Both the position numbers and the translations under genes were made by a program. Under the pieces are notes generated by a model. The model had not been told where the DNA came from, did not search any database, and saw only the letters and a list, made by a program, of their open reading frames with translations. From positions 101,023 through 165,022 of the forward strand of contig JACKHG010000010.1 in the NCBI GenBank assembly GCA_020639115.1: DNA of 64,000 bases. Reading direction: 5' to 3'. This document shows positions 24,070 to 32,708 of this stretch, one piece after another (the first letter of the stretch is position 1; every line of letters begins with the position of its first letter). Source of the stretch: Phycisphaerales bacterium. Its GTDB lineage: Bacteria; Planctomycetota; Phycisphaerae; UBA1845.

Positions 24070-24954
24070 ATGCCCCCAACCTGGCTCATCACCGGCGCAA
24101 CCGGTCAACTTGGCGGACACACCATCGCCGCGCTGTCCGCACATCCCCAAGGCCGTAGCGTCATTGCGATCACCCACCGGCGCGCGCCCGCGTTTAATGA
24201 CATTGCTGTCATGAATTGTGATCTTGCGGATTCCGAAACGCTCCGCGCACGCTTGGATGAATCACAACCCGACTGCGTCGTCCACCTCGGCGCGGTCACA
24301 GCCGTCGGTTCGGCCTACGGGAATCCCGGATATGCACGGCGGGTAAACACCGATGCCACGCGCATCCTCGGCGAATGGTGCGCCGCGCACAACCGACGCC
24401 TCGTCTTCGTTTCCACCGACATGGTCTTCGATGGGGAAAGCGCCCCCTACAGTGAATCGGCTGTTGCGGCCCCGCTCAGCCAGTACGGGCGCACAAAAGC
24501 CGACGCCGAACGTGCCATCGCGCATCTCCCCGGCGTGCTCACGGTCCGCCTCCCGCTCATGTACGGTTTTTCGTTCAATTCGAGCGATACGACATTTGCC
24601 AAACAGATCGCCGCTCTCCGCGCCGGCGATCCCCTCAACCTCTTCACCGACGAGTACCGCACCCCCGTCGCCCTCGCCGACGCCGCCCGCGCCCTCGTCG
24701 TGCTCGCCGCGAGCGACCTCACCGGCGTGATCCACGTGGCTGGCCCCGAGCGGCTCAGCCGCTACGCCATGGTCGAACGGTTCGCCGCCGCCCTGGAGAT
24801 CCCGCACCCGAAGCTGGTGCCCATCTCACGGCTCAGCATCGCCGCGCCCGAGCCCCGCCCGGCCGACCTGTCCCTCGACGGCCGCCGTTTCGCTGACCTC
24901 TTTACGCAATGCGCTCCGCGACCCATCAGCCCGGCGACGCTGGTGGCGCCCTGA
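24070..24954 (+). CDS. NAD(P)-dependent sugar epimerase/reductase (RmlD-like)
   Basis: 294 residues. A Rossmann SDR of the extended RmlD (dTDP-4-dehydrorhamnose reductase) type. WLITGATGQLGGHTIAAL near the N-terminus is the nucleotide-binding motif (GxxGxxG). The middle has VFVSTDMVFDG and then YGRTKADAERA (catalytic Tyr and Lys), and IHVAGPERLSRYAMVE is in the substrate-binding part. It probably reduces or epimerises a nucleotide-sugar, but may act on another small carbonyl. No other sugar-nucleotide genes are adjacent. The ATG at 24070 is used; a TTG three codons earlier is also possible. It starts 85 bp after the tRNA. Confidence 0.85.
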   Translation: MPPTWLITGATGQLGGHTIAALSAHPQGRSVIAITHRRAPAFNDIAVMNCDLADSETLRARLDESQPDCVVHLGAVTAVGSAYGNPGYARRVNTDATRILGEWCAAHNRRLVFVSTDMVFDGESAPYSESAVAAPLSQYGRTKADAERAIAHLPGVLTVRLPLMYGFSFNSSDTTFAKQIAALRAGDPLNLFTDEYRTPVALADAARALVVLAASDLTGVIHVAGPERLSRYAMVERFAAALEIPHPKLVPISRLSIAAPEPRPADLSLDGRRFADLFTQCAPRPISPATLVAP

Positions 24955-25063
24955 TCCCGCGCCGCGTTCCCTGGCTGGCAATTTCCCCAGAGGGCCATGA
25001 CAATGCGGCAACTATTGCGGCATCGCGGCCCGGCGCTTAACCCGTATCCAGGGAGGCCCCAAG

Positions 25064-25858
25064 ATGTCCACGCCCCTGCACTGCTTCGCCTGCGGCACCG
25101 ACTTCAGCGCCATGGACGTCCACGCCGACGAGCAGCGCCGCTGCCCCAACTGCGGCACACTTGCTGAAATTCCGGCGGTCCGGCCCGCCCCGCCTACGGT
25201 CACGAGCGCCGCCTTCGCCCCCCGGCCGGCCCCCGGCCCCAGCAGCAGCCTCGGCATGGCGGCGATGATCTGCGGCCTCCTCAGCCTGTTCATGTGCGCT
25301 CCGCTCGGCCTCATCGCCATCGTCCTCGCCATCATCACCCTGGTTCTTGTCCGCCGTGAACCCGCGCGCTTCGCGGGCAAGGGCTTCGCCATCGTCGGTC
25401 TTTGCGGCGGGATCGTCAGCATATTGCTGGTGACGGTGATCTTCCTGCCGGGACTGAGCCGGACGCGCGAACTGTCCAAGCGATTCGTCTGTCAGAGCAA
25501 TATGCAGGCAGTCGGCACGGCATGCAGGATTTACGCCAATGACCATGACGGCGACCTGCCGCCCGGCGTACAGGTGCTGATCGACTCCGGCGACGTCATG
25601 CCGAAACAACTGCACTGCCCCAGCGCCGCGACGAACGCCGCGACACCCACGGTCGCGTACATCTACATCGCCGGTCAGGGCGGGATCGACGATCCGCGGA
25701 ACGTGCTGTTGTACGAACCTCCGGAAAACCACGACAGCGAGGGCGCCAACGTGCTCTTCGCCGACGGCCACGTCCAGTTCATCCGGCCATACAGCGAAGT
25801 GGAGCGACGCGTCGCCGAGACCAAGGCCCGCATCGCTCAGCGGCCCGCCCCGAAGTGA
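25064..25858 (+). CDS. Zinc-ribbon membrane protein with H-X9-DG-type C-terminus
   Basis: 264 residues. The N-terminus has a zinc ribbon (CFACGTDF ... CPNCGTLAE). Two membrane helices of the DUF4190 kind follow (LGMAAMICGLLSLFMCAPLG and IVGLCGGIVSILLVTVIFLP). The extracytoplasmic part contains CQSNMQAVGTACRIYANDHDGDLP and, near the end, NVLFADGHVQFI, the H-X9-DG motif of Planctomycetota pseudopilin-like proteins. It therefore combines a cytoplasmic metal-binding head with a pseudopilin-like surface domain but lacks the usual N-terminal methylation signal. Function unknown. The ATG follows GGGAGG-like purines. Confidence 0.85.
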   Translation: MSTPLHCFACGTDFSAMDVHADEQRRCPNCGTLAEIPAVRPAPPTVTSAAFAPRPAPGPSSSLGMAAMICGLLSLFMCAPLGLIAIVLAIITLVLVRREPARFAGKGFAIVGLCGGIVSILLVTVIFLPGLSRTRELSKRFVCQSNMQAVGTACRIYANDHDGDLPPGVQVLIDSGDVMPKQLHCPSAATNAATPTVAYIYIAGQGGIDDPRNVLLYEPPENHDSEGANVLFADGHVQFIRPYSEVERRVAETKARIAQRPAPK

Positions 25859-26117
25859 CGCCGCATGGGCGCGGTGTCGATCGCCGCTAGGGAATACTCA
25901 GCAGTCCCATCCGCGGTTTCCCCGCCGCGCCTGCGCCGACTCCGCACACCGGGCGCGATTCGCCGCACGCGTCCTCCCGCGCTGTCATCCAACCGCCGCA
26001 CAGATCCGTCCAATATTTCGGTTGGCGCGCATGGTTCTGCGCAAGTGCATCCCCTATCATGGCGCCCGCCGGCGAGTGATGGGGGCGACGCGGACACGAT
26101 CCTCCGGAGGAACGCTC

Positions 26118-28493
26118 ATGAAGCCTTTCCCTATCCGCGCCGCGCTCGCGGCGCTCGCGCTCGGTGCCATCCTCGTCACCCCGGCCCGCGCCGAAGTCAT
26201 CGTCGACAATGACGCCGGCGCCCCCGCCTACGTCGAATCCGGCTCGTGGACGACCAGCGGCGCCGCTGGCTACAACGGCGGGACCTACCGCTTCGCGAAT
26301 GACGGCGAGGCGTCCACCGCCACCTGGTCCGCCACGCTCACCGCGGCTGGCGACCTCGAAGTCTTCGTCTGGTACGTCCCCGGCAGCAACCGCACCACCT
26401 CGACCCACTACATCGTCAACGCCGCCGACGGCCCGCACGACGTCTACCTCAACCAGCAGGCCGGCGGCCTCACCTGGGAATCTCTCGGCACCTTCACCTT
26501 TAACGCCGGCGCCGCATCCGTCGTGGTCGACGCAGCCGCCAGCACGGGCGGCAGCGTCGTCATCGCCGACGCCGTCCGCTTCGGCGACGACGGCGGCGGA
26601 CCGATCGACCCGCCCGATCCCGTCGAGATCGCCCCCGGCGTGTACCACGCCGAGTGGGACCTGCCCACGCCACAGGTCAACCACGTCGTCGCATTCGACC
26701 TGGCGGACCCCCAGTACACCATCGAGATGGGCTTTGCCCAAGGGCACCGCTACTTCACCGCCAAGGAACCCGTCAGCACGATCGCGAGTCGCTACGACAC
26801 CGCGGGCCACGAGGTCGTCGCCGCCATCAACGCCTCCTTCTTCGGCAGCGGTCTCGACATCCTCGGCATGCTCGGCTCCGGGGGAAACCTCATCGCCTCA
26901 CCCACCAACATGCCCCACACCTACATGCTCGAGCAGTCCGGTGAGGGCTGGGCAGCGACCAACCTCGCCAGCGCCGCCATGGTCGCCCGCTTCGCCGACG
27001 ACGCCGAAGTCACCATCGACAGCCTCGACTACCCGTGCGCCAGCGGCGTCATCAACCTCTACACGCCCGACTACGGCCCCTCGACCCACTCCGTCGCCCA
27101 GGGCGTCGAGATCATCGTCGAGAACGTCAACATGCCGCTGCGGCCCAACAAGTGGCTCGAAGGGCGCATCGCGGCGATCCGCACGGGATCCCAGTCGCTC
27201 GACAACGCCATCCCCACCGATGGCTTCATCCTGGCCGCCTGCAGCGGCGCGGAGAGTGAACTGCTCGCCCACGCCACCGTCGGCGCCGACGTCGCCGTCC
27301 GCTTCACCATGGCCAACCGCCTGGTGAACCTGCAGACGCTCGTCTCCGGCAACTACTGGATCGTCAAGGACGGTGTGGCCCAACCAGGCGAGGCGGTCCG
27401 CCATCCGCGTACCGTCATCGCCTGGAGCGGCACGAAGCACTGGTTCGTCACCTTCGACGGTCGCCAGGCTGGGTACGCCGTCGGTGCCACCACCGCCGAG
27501 CAGGCCGACTTCCTGATCAACGCGCTCGGCGTGGAAAACGCCATCAACCTCGACGGCGGCGGCTCGACCACCATGGTCATCGACGGCACCGTCGTGAACT
27601 GCCCCTCCGACAACGCCACCACCCCCTGCACCGGCACCGAGCGCGCCGACCCCAACGCCCTGCTGCTCATCCGCCGCACAGCGACCAGCACGTTCCCGCT
27701 GACGGACAACTTCGCGGCGGGCAACCGCTACCTGCCCTGGGACGACAAGTTCGGCCCCAACGCCGTCGAAGCGTTCGTGCCCACGGCGCCCAACGGCGAC
27801 GGCACCGTCATGCACGTGCTCAGTGCCGACAGTGCGTTCGAGACCGCATCAGTCGGCAAGGCCGGCGACGCCAATTACGTCGTTGAAGCGTCGGTCTACT
27901 GCGCGTACCGCCCGGAACTGGCTGCCGACGGCTTCGAGCGTGTCGGGATCTTCGCCCGCGACGACGGCAACGCCAACTTCGACGCGACCACGCTGGGCAA
28001 GGGCAACTGCTACGCGCTGACCTTCGACTCGGCTGACGGCCGCGTCCGCGCCGGCAAGATCGTCGAGGGCGTCTTCACCGATTTTCTCGCGAAGCCCCGA
28101 TACGAGACCTCCACGGCGTGGCGGCGCATGCGGATCGACTGCGTCGGCACGACCATACGCTACTACCTCGACGGCGCGCTGATTGCCTCGGCGAGCGACA
28201 CGTCTCGGGCCCACGGCCGCTGCGGCGCTGGCTGGCACGAGTACTTCGCCACCGACGCCAACGCCCAGGGCGCCTACGTCGAAAACTTCGTCGTGCGCGG
28301 CATCCTCTTCGACACCGACGGCGACGGCGACGTCGACCTGGTGGACTTCGTGAAATTCGCAAACTGCCTGCGCGGGCCCGGCCTGATCTGGCACCCCGCC
28401 AGCTTCTGCCGCCGGCTCGACGGTGACGGTGACGGCGACGTCGATTTCAACGACTACCTGCGCCTGCAGGAGGCGTACACCGGCCCGCTATGA
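26118..28493 (+). CDS. Secreted phosphodiester glycosidase (NAGPA domain) with dockerin-like tail
   Basis: 791 residues. Signal peptide at residues 1-26. A golvesin/xanthan-lyase-type beta-sandwich (about 28-155: VDNDAGAPAYVESGSW, ASTGGSVVIADAVRFGDD) may bind polysaccharide. The NAGPA/phosphodiester-glycosidase domain (about 170-525) includes VVAAINASFFGSG, HPRTVIAWSG and NLDGGGSTTMVIDG; such enzymes remove sugars from phosphodiester-linked glycans. A concanavalin-like domain follows (about 530-730). The last 60 residues hold two EF-hand loops (DTDGDGDVDLVD and DGDGDGDVDFND) of the dockerin type. The start has GGAGG 7 bases upstream. It is probably an exported glycan-processing enzyme. Confidence 0.88.
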   Translation: MKPFPIRAALAALALGAILVTPARAEVIVDNDAGAPAYVESGSWTTSGAAGYNGGTYRFANDGEASTATWSATLTAAGDLEVFVWYVPGSNRTTSTHYIVNAADGPHDVYLNQQAGGLTWESLGTFTFNAGAASVVVDAAASTGGSVVIADAVRFGDDGGGPIDPPDPVEIAPGVYHAEWDLPTPQVNHVVAFDLADPQYTIEMGFAQGHRYFTAKEPVSTIASRYDTAGHEVVAAINASFFGSGLDILGMLGSGGNLIASPTNMPHTYMLEQSGEGWAATNLASAAMVARFADDAEVTIDSLDYPCASGVINLYTPDYGPSTHSVAQGVEIIVENVNMPLRPNKWLEGRIAAIRTGSQSLDNAIPTDGFILAACSGAESELLAHATVGADVAVRFTMANRLVNLQTLVSGNYWIVKDGVAQPGEAVRHPRTVIAWSGTKHWFVTFDGRQAGYAVGATTAEQADFLINALGVENAINLDGGGSTTMVIDGTVVNCPSDNATTPCTGTERADPNALLLIRRTATSTFPLTDNFAAGNRYLPWDDKFGPNAVEAFVPTAPNGDGTVMHVLSADSAFETASVGKAGDANYVVEASVYCAYRPELAADGFERVGIFARDDGNANFDATTLGKGNCYALTFDSADGRVRAGKIVEGVFTDFLAKPRYETSTAWRRMRIDCVGTTIRYYLDGALIASASDTSRAHGRCGAGWHEYFATDANAQGAYVENFVVRGILFDTDGDGDVDLVDFVKFANCLRGPGLIWHPASFCRRLDGDGDGDVDFNDYLRLQEAYTGPL

Positions 28494-28844
28494 ATCATTT
28501 CTTGTTGAACGATGGCCACATCAGTCGCCCGATGATCCGGGCGGCTGATGCGGCGTGCGCGCTGGCGGAACAACTCCGCGCTCACTGAATGCATGGGTTT
28601 TTCCCTCAAGAATCGAGGCGTAACTCCCAAGTTGCATAGATCCACATCGTGTCACACTGATCATTTGCGCAGTCATCCTTAGGTTGTCTTTCCCCCAGGC
28701 TGCGCTTTGTGGCAATTGCTTAATCGTCCTGTAGTTCTCACCGAAGAAGAAGCGTCGGCGCGCTCGCGAACCGGCGCCGACGACCAACGCCCCCTCCGCA
28801 GGCACTGGTAACCGTGGTTCGCCTCCGACAGAGGAACACACATC
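28494..28844. other. Intergenic region upstream of the chemoreceptor
   Basis: 351 bp. A hairpin (28519-28550) lies just after the glycosidase stop. No gene is seen, and no promoter stands out before the chemoreceptor. Confidence 0.5.
28519..28550. terminator. Stable hairpin after the glycosidase gene
   Basis: CATCAG/CTGATG and CGCCCG/CGGGCG form a 12-bp stem with one internal mismatch and a 6-nt loop, 25 bp past the stop codon. No T-run follows, so it may be a rho-assisted terminator or a 3' stabiliser. Confidence 0.5.
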
Positions 28845-29636
28845 ATGTTCAAGCGCGTCAAGCTGGGAACACGAATCGGCATGGGCTTCGCAGCCCTGGT
28901 GATCATCGCCATCGGCCTCGGAGGCCTCGCCATCTGGGACATGAACAGCGTGCGCACCGAGTCCACCAAGATGAGCGACGAGTTCGTGCCTGAAGTCAAC
29001 CTGGCCAGCACCCTGCAGCGCGACGCGCTGCTGACGATGTACAACATGCGCGGCTACGCCTTCTCCGAGGAAGACAAGTACCTCGAACTCGGCCTCGAGA
29101 AGCTCCAGGCGGTCAAGAAGCAGCTCGCCGACGCCCAGGATCTCGCCGCCAGGTCGCCCCACCTCGTCAAGCTCCGTGCAGCCACCGACGAACTCCAGGC
29201 CAACGTCGCCAAATACGAAGCGCTCACCCAGCAGACCAAGGCGAGTCTGGCGGGAATCGTGGAGACGCGTTCCCAGCTCGACGCGGCTGCCAAGCTCTAT
29301 TTGGATCAGTGCTACGCGTTCCTCGAGGACCAGAGCAATGCCATGCAGAACGAGATCAAGGCCGAGGGCGCCGAGGCCGTTCCCGCCGACGAGCTGCTCG
29401 AACGCTTCGCCAAGATCACGCTCGTCAATGAGATCGTGGACGTCGGCAACGACACGCGTATCAAGTGCTTCAAGGCCCAGGCGCTGCGCAACCTCGCCAT
29501 GGTCGACGAGGGCCTCAAGAACTTCCCACCATTCGGGACAAGTTCGACGCGCTGCGCAAGATCACCCGCCTGCAGAAGAACATCGACGAGATCGATCAGA
29601 CGCAAACAGCCGCCGCCAACTACGAATCCGCGATGA
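28845..29636 (+). pseudogene. Chemoreceptor N-terminal part (frameshifted gene)
   Basis: Encodes the sensor half of a methyl-accepting chemotaxis protein: MFKRVKLGTRIGMGFAALVIIAIGLGGLAIW (cytoplasmic start and first membrane helix) and a four-helix-bundle (4HB_MCP-like) periplasmic domain to about residue 228. Then a frameshift near 29526-29529 (AACTTCCCACC) puts translation into a short out-of-frame tail that stops at 29636. Continuity is perfect if one base is added: KNFP joins TIRDKFDALRKI in the next frame. So this and the following entry are one interrupted gene of about 625 codons. It is either a real recent mutation, a programmed shift, or a sequence error. Confidence 0.85.
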
Positions 29637-30721
29637 TCGCCCTGCGCGACAAGTGGACCGCGCTCGACGGCATCAGCGCCGAACGCGGCCGGGTCGGCGA
29701 TACCGTTCTGGACCAGGCCGACGCCCTCGCCACCGCCGGCTTCGAGCACATCGGCGACATCTCCGCGGACTGCCGCCAGATGATGAGCACGGCGTCCACC
29801 ACGCTCATCGTCGGCCTCTCCGTGGCGACCGTCCTCGGCATCGTCCTCGGCATCATCATCACCCGCGGCATCACCGGCCCCATGCGGCGCATCATCGCCG
29901 GACTCAACGAAGGGGCCAACCAGGTCAACGACGCCGCGACGCAGGTCTCCGGCGCGTCCCAGCAGTTGGCGGAAGGCGCCAGCGAGCAGGCCTCCTCCCT
30001 CGAGGAAACCTCCAGCGCCCTCGAGCAGATGGCCGCGATGACCCGCACGAATGCAGACAATGCCAAGCAGGCCAACGCGAAGATGGACGAGTCCCGCGGC
30101 ATCATCGCCGAGGGCCACACCGCCATGGGCGAGTCCAGCGAGGCCATGAACCAGATCGCCGAGGCGTCCGAACGCGTCAGCAAGATCATCAAGGCGATCG
30201 AGGAGATCGCCTTCCAGACCAACCTGCTCGCGCTCAATGCAGCCGTCGAGGCCGCCCGCGCCGGCGAGCACGGCAAGGGCTTCGCCGTCGTCGCCGACGA
30301 GGTCCGCAGCCTCGCCCAGCGCGCCGCCACGGCGGCCAACGAAACCAGCGATCTCATCGCCCAGACGGTCCAGCGCGTCGCGCGTGGTGTCGACTCCAAC
30401 CGCCAGACGACCGACGCGTTCGCCAAGATCAGTGAAGCCACCGCGCAGGTCGCCGAACTCGTCCGCCAGATCACCGACGCCACCAACGAGCAGGCCCAGG
30501 GCGTCGAGCAGGTCAACACCGCGGTAAGCCAGATGGACAAGATCACGCAGCAGAGCGCCTCCGGCGCCGAGGAATCCGCCTCCGCCGCCGAGGAACTCGC
30601 CGCCCAGTCGCAACAGCTCAAGGGCATGGTCCAGGAAATGTCGGGGCTTATCAACGGCGCATCAGCCGTCAACGTTGTCGGCGGAGTGTCCGTGCCGAGT
30701 CACCAATTCGAGAGTGTATAG
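29465..30721 (+). pseudogene. Chemoreceptor C-terminal part (signalling domain)
   Basis: Continuation of the interrupted chemoreceptor in the second frame. It holds the rest of the sensor bundle, a second membrane helix (TTLIVGLSVATVLGIVLGIII), a HAMP-like linker (TRGITGPMRRIIAGLNEGAN) and a complete cytoplasmic signalling coiled coil. The hairpin tip EEIAFQTNLLALNAAVEAAR binds CheA and CheW and is fully conserved, and methylation-region Glu/Gln pairs are present. GTG at 29465 is the first possible start but lies before the shift; the genuine coding part begins near 29527. If the shift is real, only a sensor-less fragment could be made. No che genes are nearby. Confidence 0.85.
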
Positions 30722-30882
30722 GCGGAGCAGTGCGGCGTACCGCGCAAACGACTGAGGCGTCGGCGACCCTCAACAGGGCTGCCGGCGCCTCCGCTTGTTC
30801 TCGAACCCGGATGCCGGATGGCGACGTCCAGGCGGGCGCCGCGGCGTGAAGGACGGTTCCGGCGGCGGTAGACGCCAGCCCC

Positions 30883-31662
30883 CTAGAGGCCGACGGTGTT
30901 GTAGCCGCTGTCGACGAAGATGTTCTCGCCGGTGACGCCGCTCGCGAGATCGCTGAGCAAGTACACGGCTGTCCGGCCCACGTCGGGCCCCTCGATGTTG
31001 CGGCGCAGCGGGGCCTTGCGCTCGACGTGATCGAACATGTCGTCGATGCCGCCGACCGCCATGGCGCTGAGGGTTTTCACCGGTCCGGCGCTAATCGTGT
31101 TCACCCGCACGCCCTTCTCCCCCAGCTCGAACGCGAGGTAGCGGCTGCAGGCCTCGAGCGCCGCCTTGGCGACGCCCATGACGTTGTAGCCGGGCACAAC
31201 CTTCTCGGCGCCATAGTAGGTCAGGGCGATGACCGAGCCGCCCCCGGGCATCAGCTCAGCCGCCCGGCGCGACATCGCCACGAGGGTGTACGCACTGATG
31301 TCCAGCGCCTGGGTGAACACCGCCCGCGGCGTCTGCGTGAAGTTGCCGATCTTGAGGTATTCGCGATCGGCGAAGGCGATGGAGTGGACGAGGAAATCGA
31401 TCGCGTCGAAGTCGGCCTTGAGCTTCGCGAAGACCGTGTCGAGATCCTCGTCGCTGCCGGCGTCGAGCGGCTCCAGCCAGGGGTCACTCACCCCGATCGC
31501 CTCGATGGCCTTGGCGGCCCGCCGCTGCATCTTCTCGCCCGGCAGGTGCGTGAACGCACAGGTCGCGCCCTGCTCGATCAGCTCCTTCGCGATCGACCAC
31601 GCGATGCTCCGCTCGTTCGCAATACCGACTACGAGTCCCTTCTTGCCGTCGAGAAGCCCCAT
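30883..31662 (-). CDS. fabI: Enoyl-[acyl-carrier-protein] reductase (NADH)
   Basis: 259 residues. Performs the last reduction in each cycle of fatty-acid elongation in the cytoplasm. It has the FabI-specific N-terminal GLVVGIANERSIAWSIA cofactor motif. SIAFADR and the catalytic Tyr159-x6-Lys166 (YNVMGVAK) follow, then RVNTISAGPVKTLSAMAVG. The end SGVTGENIFVDSGYN is typical. The N-terminus MGLLDGKKG is standard and GAGGAAGG lies just upstream. A REP-like element lies directly before it (31675-31700). This is the target of triclosan-type inhibitors in other bacteria. Confidence 0.96.
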   Translation of the reverse strand: MGLLDGKKGLVVGIANERSIAWSIAKELIEQGATCAFTHLPGEKMQRRAAKAIEAIGVSDPWLEPLDAGSDEDLDTVFAKLKADFDAIDFLVHSIAFADREYLKIGNFTQTPRAVFTQALDISAYTLVAMSRRAAELMPGGGSVIALTYYGAEKVVPGYNVMGVAKAALEACSRYLAFELGEKGVRVNTISAGPVKTLSAMAVGGIDDMFDHVERKAPLRRNIEGPDVGRTAVYLLSDLASGVTGENIFVDSGYNTVGL

Positions 31663-31674
31663 GTACCTTCCTCA

Positions 31675-31700
31675 TCAGAGCCGCGACCGTGAGGGAGCGG
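31675..31700. repeat. REP-like dispersed element, copy 2
   Basis: TCAGAGCCGCGACCGTGAGG then GAGCGG. It is a sequence relative of the elements at 19466-19500 and 40102-40135, located just upstream of fabI. Confidence 0.6.
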
Positions 31701-31960
31701 AATGCGCCTCCATCCGCGGGTCACCGTCTGCGGCTCGTCGCTTGTGTTGATCCGGACCGACGGGACCTCCGGCGTCCCACCGATCAGCCCCGTATTTTGG
31801 CGCGCAGGCGGAAAGTTGGCAAATCGAACGGGGAGGAACCGGCCCGCTGTGGTGGACGGCAGCGTGGAGGCAGCGCAGCACGACGTGTGTGGCGAGTACG
31901 GCCGCCTCGCCAGAAAGCTACGGCGTCGAGGGGCCATTCATCCAGGTTTGGCCTCACGAG

Positions 31961-32344
31961 CTAAGTCGCGCGGCTGCGGAAAAACTCGGCGATTTCCGCT
32001 TTGCCTGCCTGACCCATCGCCGTGCGGAGCGTGATGTCGACGAGCCCGTCTTCGTCCGCCTCGATTTCGACACCGTTCATGTCCAGGATGATCAGCGCAG
32101 ATGCGGCACCGGTACGCTTGTTTCCATCGATGAACGCGTGGTTCTGCACAATGTGGAAGAGGTATGCGGAAGCCATCTCGAAGAGGTCTTCGTGAAGAAA
32201 CGCGCCGTCGTACGTGGACTGCGGCATGGCAAGAGCCGAGTGCAGCAAGCCGACGTCACGAACGCTTGGTTCGCCGCCATAGGCCTCGATCAGACTCAGG
32301 TGCAGACGCAACACGCGCTCGATATCGAGGAACAGTGGAAGCAT
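31961..32344 (-). CDS. doc: Doc-type toxin (Fic/Doc family)
   Basis: 127 residues, the usual length for death-on-curing toxins. The Fic core motif HAFIDGNKRTG is at residues 69-79 with the catalytic His69 and the phosphate-binding NKR. In Doc proteins this fold phosphorylates elongation factor Tu and arrests translation. The canonical N-terminal helix GLLHSALAMPQ is present. It follows the AbrB-like antitoxin gene by 9 bp, so the two form a type II toxin-antitoxin operon. The active-site motif is intact. Confidence 0.9.
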   Translation of the reverse strand: MLPLFLDIERVLRLHLSLIEAYGGEPSVRDVGLLHSALAMPQSTYDGAFLHEDLFEMASAYLFHIVQNHAFIDGNKRTGAASALIILDMNGVEIEADEDGLVDITLRTAMGQAGKAEIAEFFRSRAT

Positions 32345-32353
32345 GTGACCATT

Positions 32354-32581
32354 CTACTCGGCCAGCTTTTTCATCGCACGACCGAAGCGCGAATGCACTT
32401 TCTCCAGCGCCTTCTGGAACTTGCGCTCCTCAGCCGCGTCGCGCACTGGAGTGAGTACGAGGCAGCTGCCGTCGGACACAATTTCGAACGGCGTTTCCGG
32501 CGTCGCCCGCAGCAGCTCGAGGATGGGCTTGTCGATCACCAGTGCGTAGCTGTTGCCGTGCTTCGTCAGCGTTTTCGTCAC
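32354..32581 (-). CDS. AbrB/MazE-type antitoxin
   Basis: 75 residues from a GTG start (32581) with GGGAG 7 bases upstream. The N-terminal SpoVT-AbrB swapped-hairpin domain reads TKTLTKHGNSYALVIDKPIL (DNA binding), followed by FEIVSDGSCLVLTPV. The C-terminal part (about residues 45-75) is charged and helical and probably wraps the Doc toxin. This pairs an AbrB-type rather than a Phd-type antitoxin with Doc, a known but less common combination. Transcription starts from the strong promoter at 32625-32653, which overlaps a palindrome and is likely autoregulated. Confidence 0.85.
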   Translation of the reverse strand: MTKTLTKHGNSYALVIDKPILELLRATPETPFEIVSDGSCLVLTPVRDAAEERKFQKALEKVHSRFGRAMKKLAE

Positions 32582-32618
32582 GATGCATCTCCCAGAGAAA
32601 CGGGGAACCCTCACGTCG

Positions 32619-32653
32619 ATACACAGTATATACGTTGTATTCACTTTGGTCAA
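32619..32653 (-). promoter_or_regulatory. Toxin-antitoxin promoter and operator
   Basis: Leftward -35 TTGACC (32648-32653) and -10 TATACT (32625-32630) with exact 17-bp spacing. Positions 32619-32640 form an 18-of-22 palindrome centred on GTATATAC over the -10 box, the expected position for antitoxin autorepression. Confidence 0.75.
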
Positions 32654-32708
32654 ACGGCGATCGCGGGGCCGGGGGCAGCAAGTTGTGCAGGCGGTGCGCT
32701 TTCGGACG

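Noticed and set aside
23724..24158. Rightward frame of 144 codons across the tRNA-Arg
   Set aside because: It reads through tRNA-Arg; its GIEHRISNPTVAGSNPAWR stretch is the translated tRNA and is a well-known false protein.
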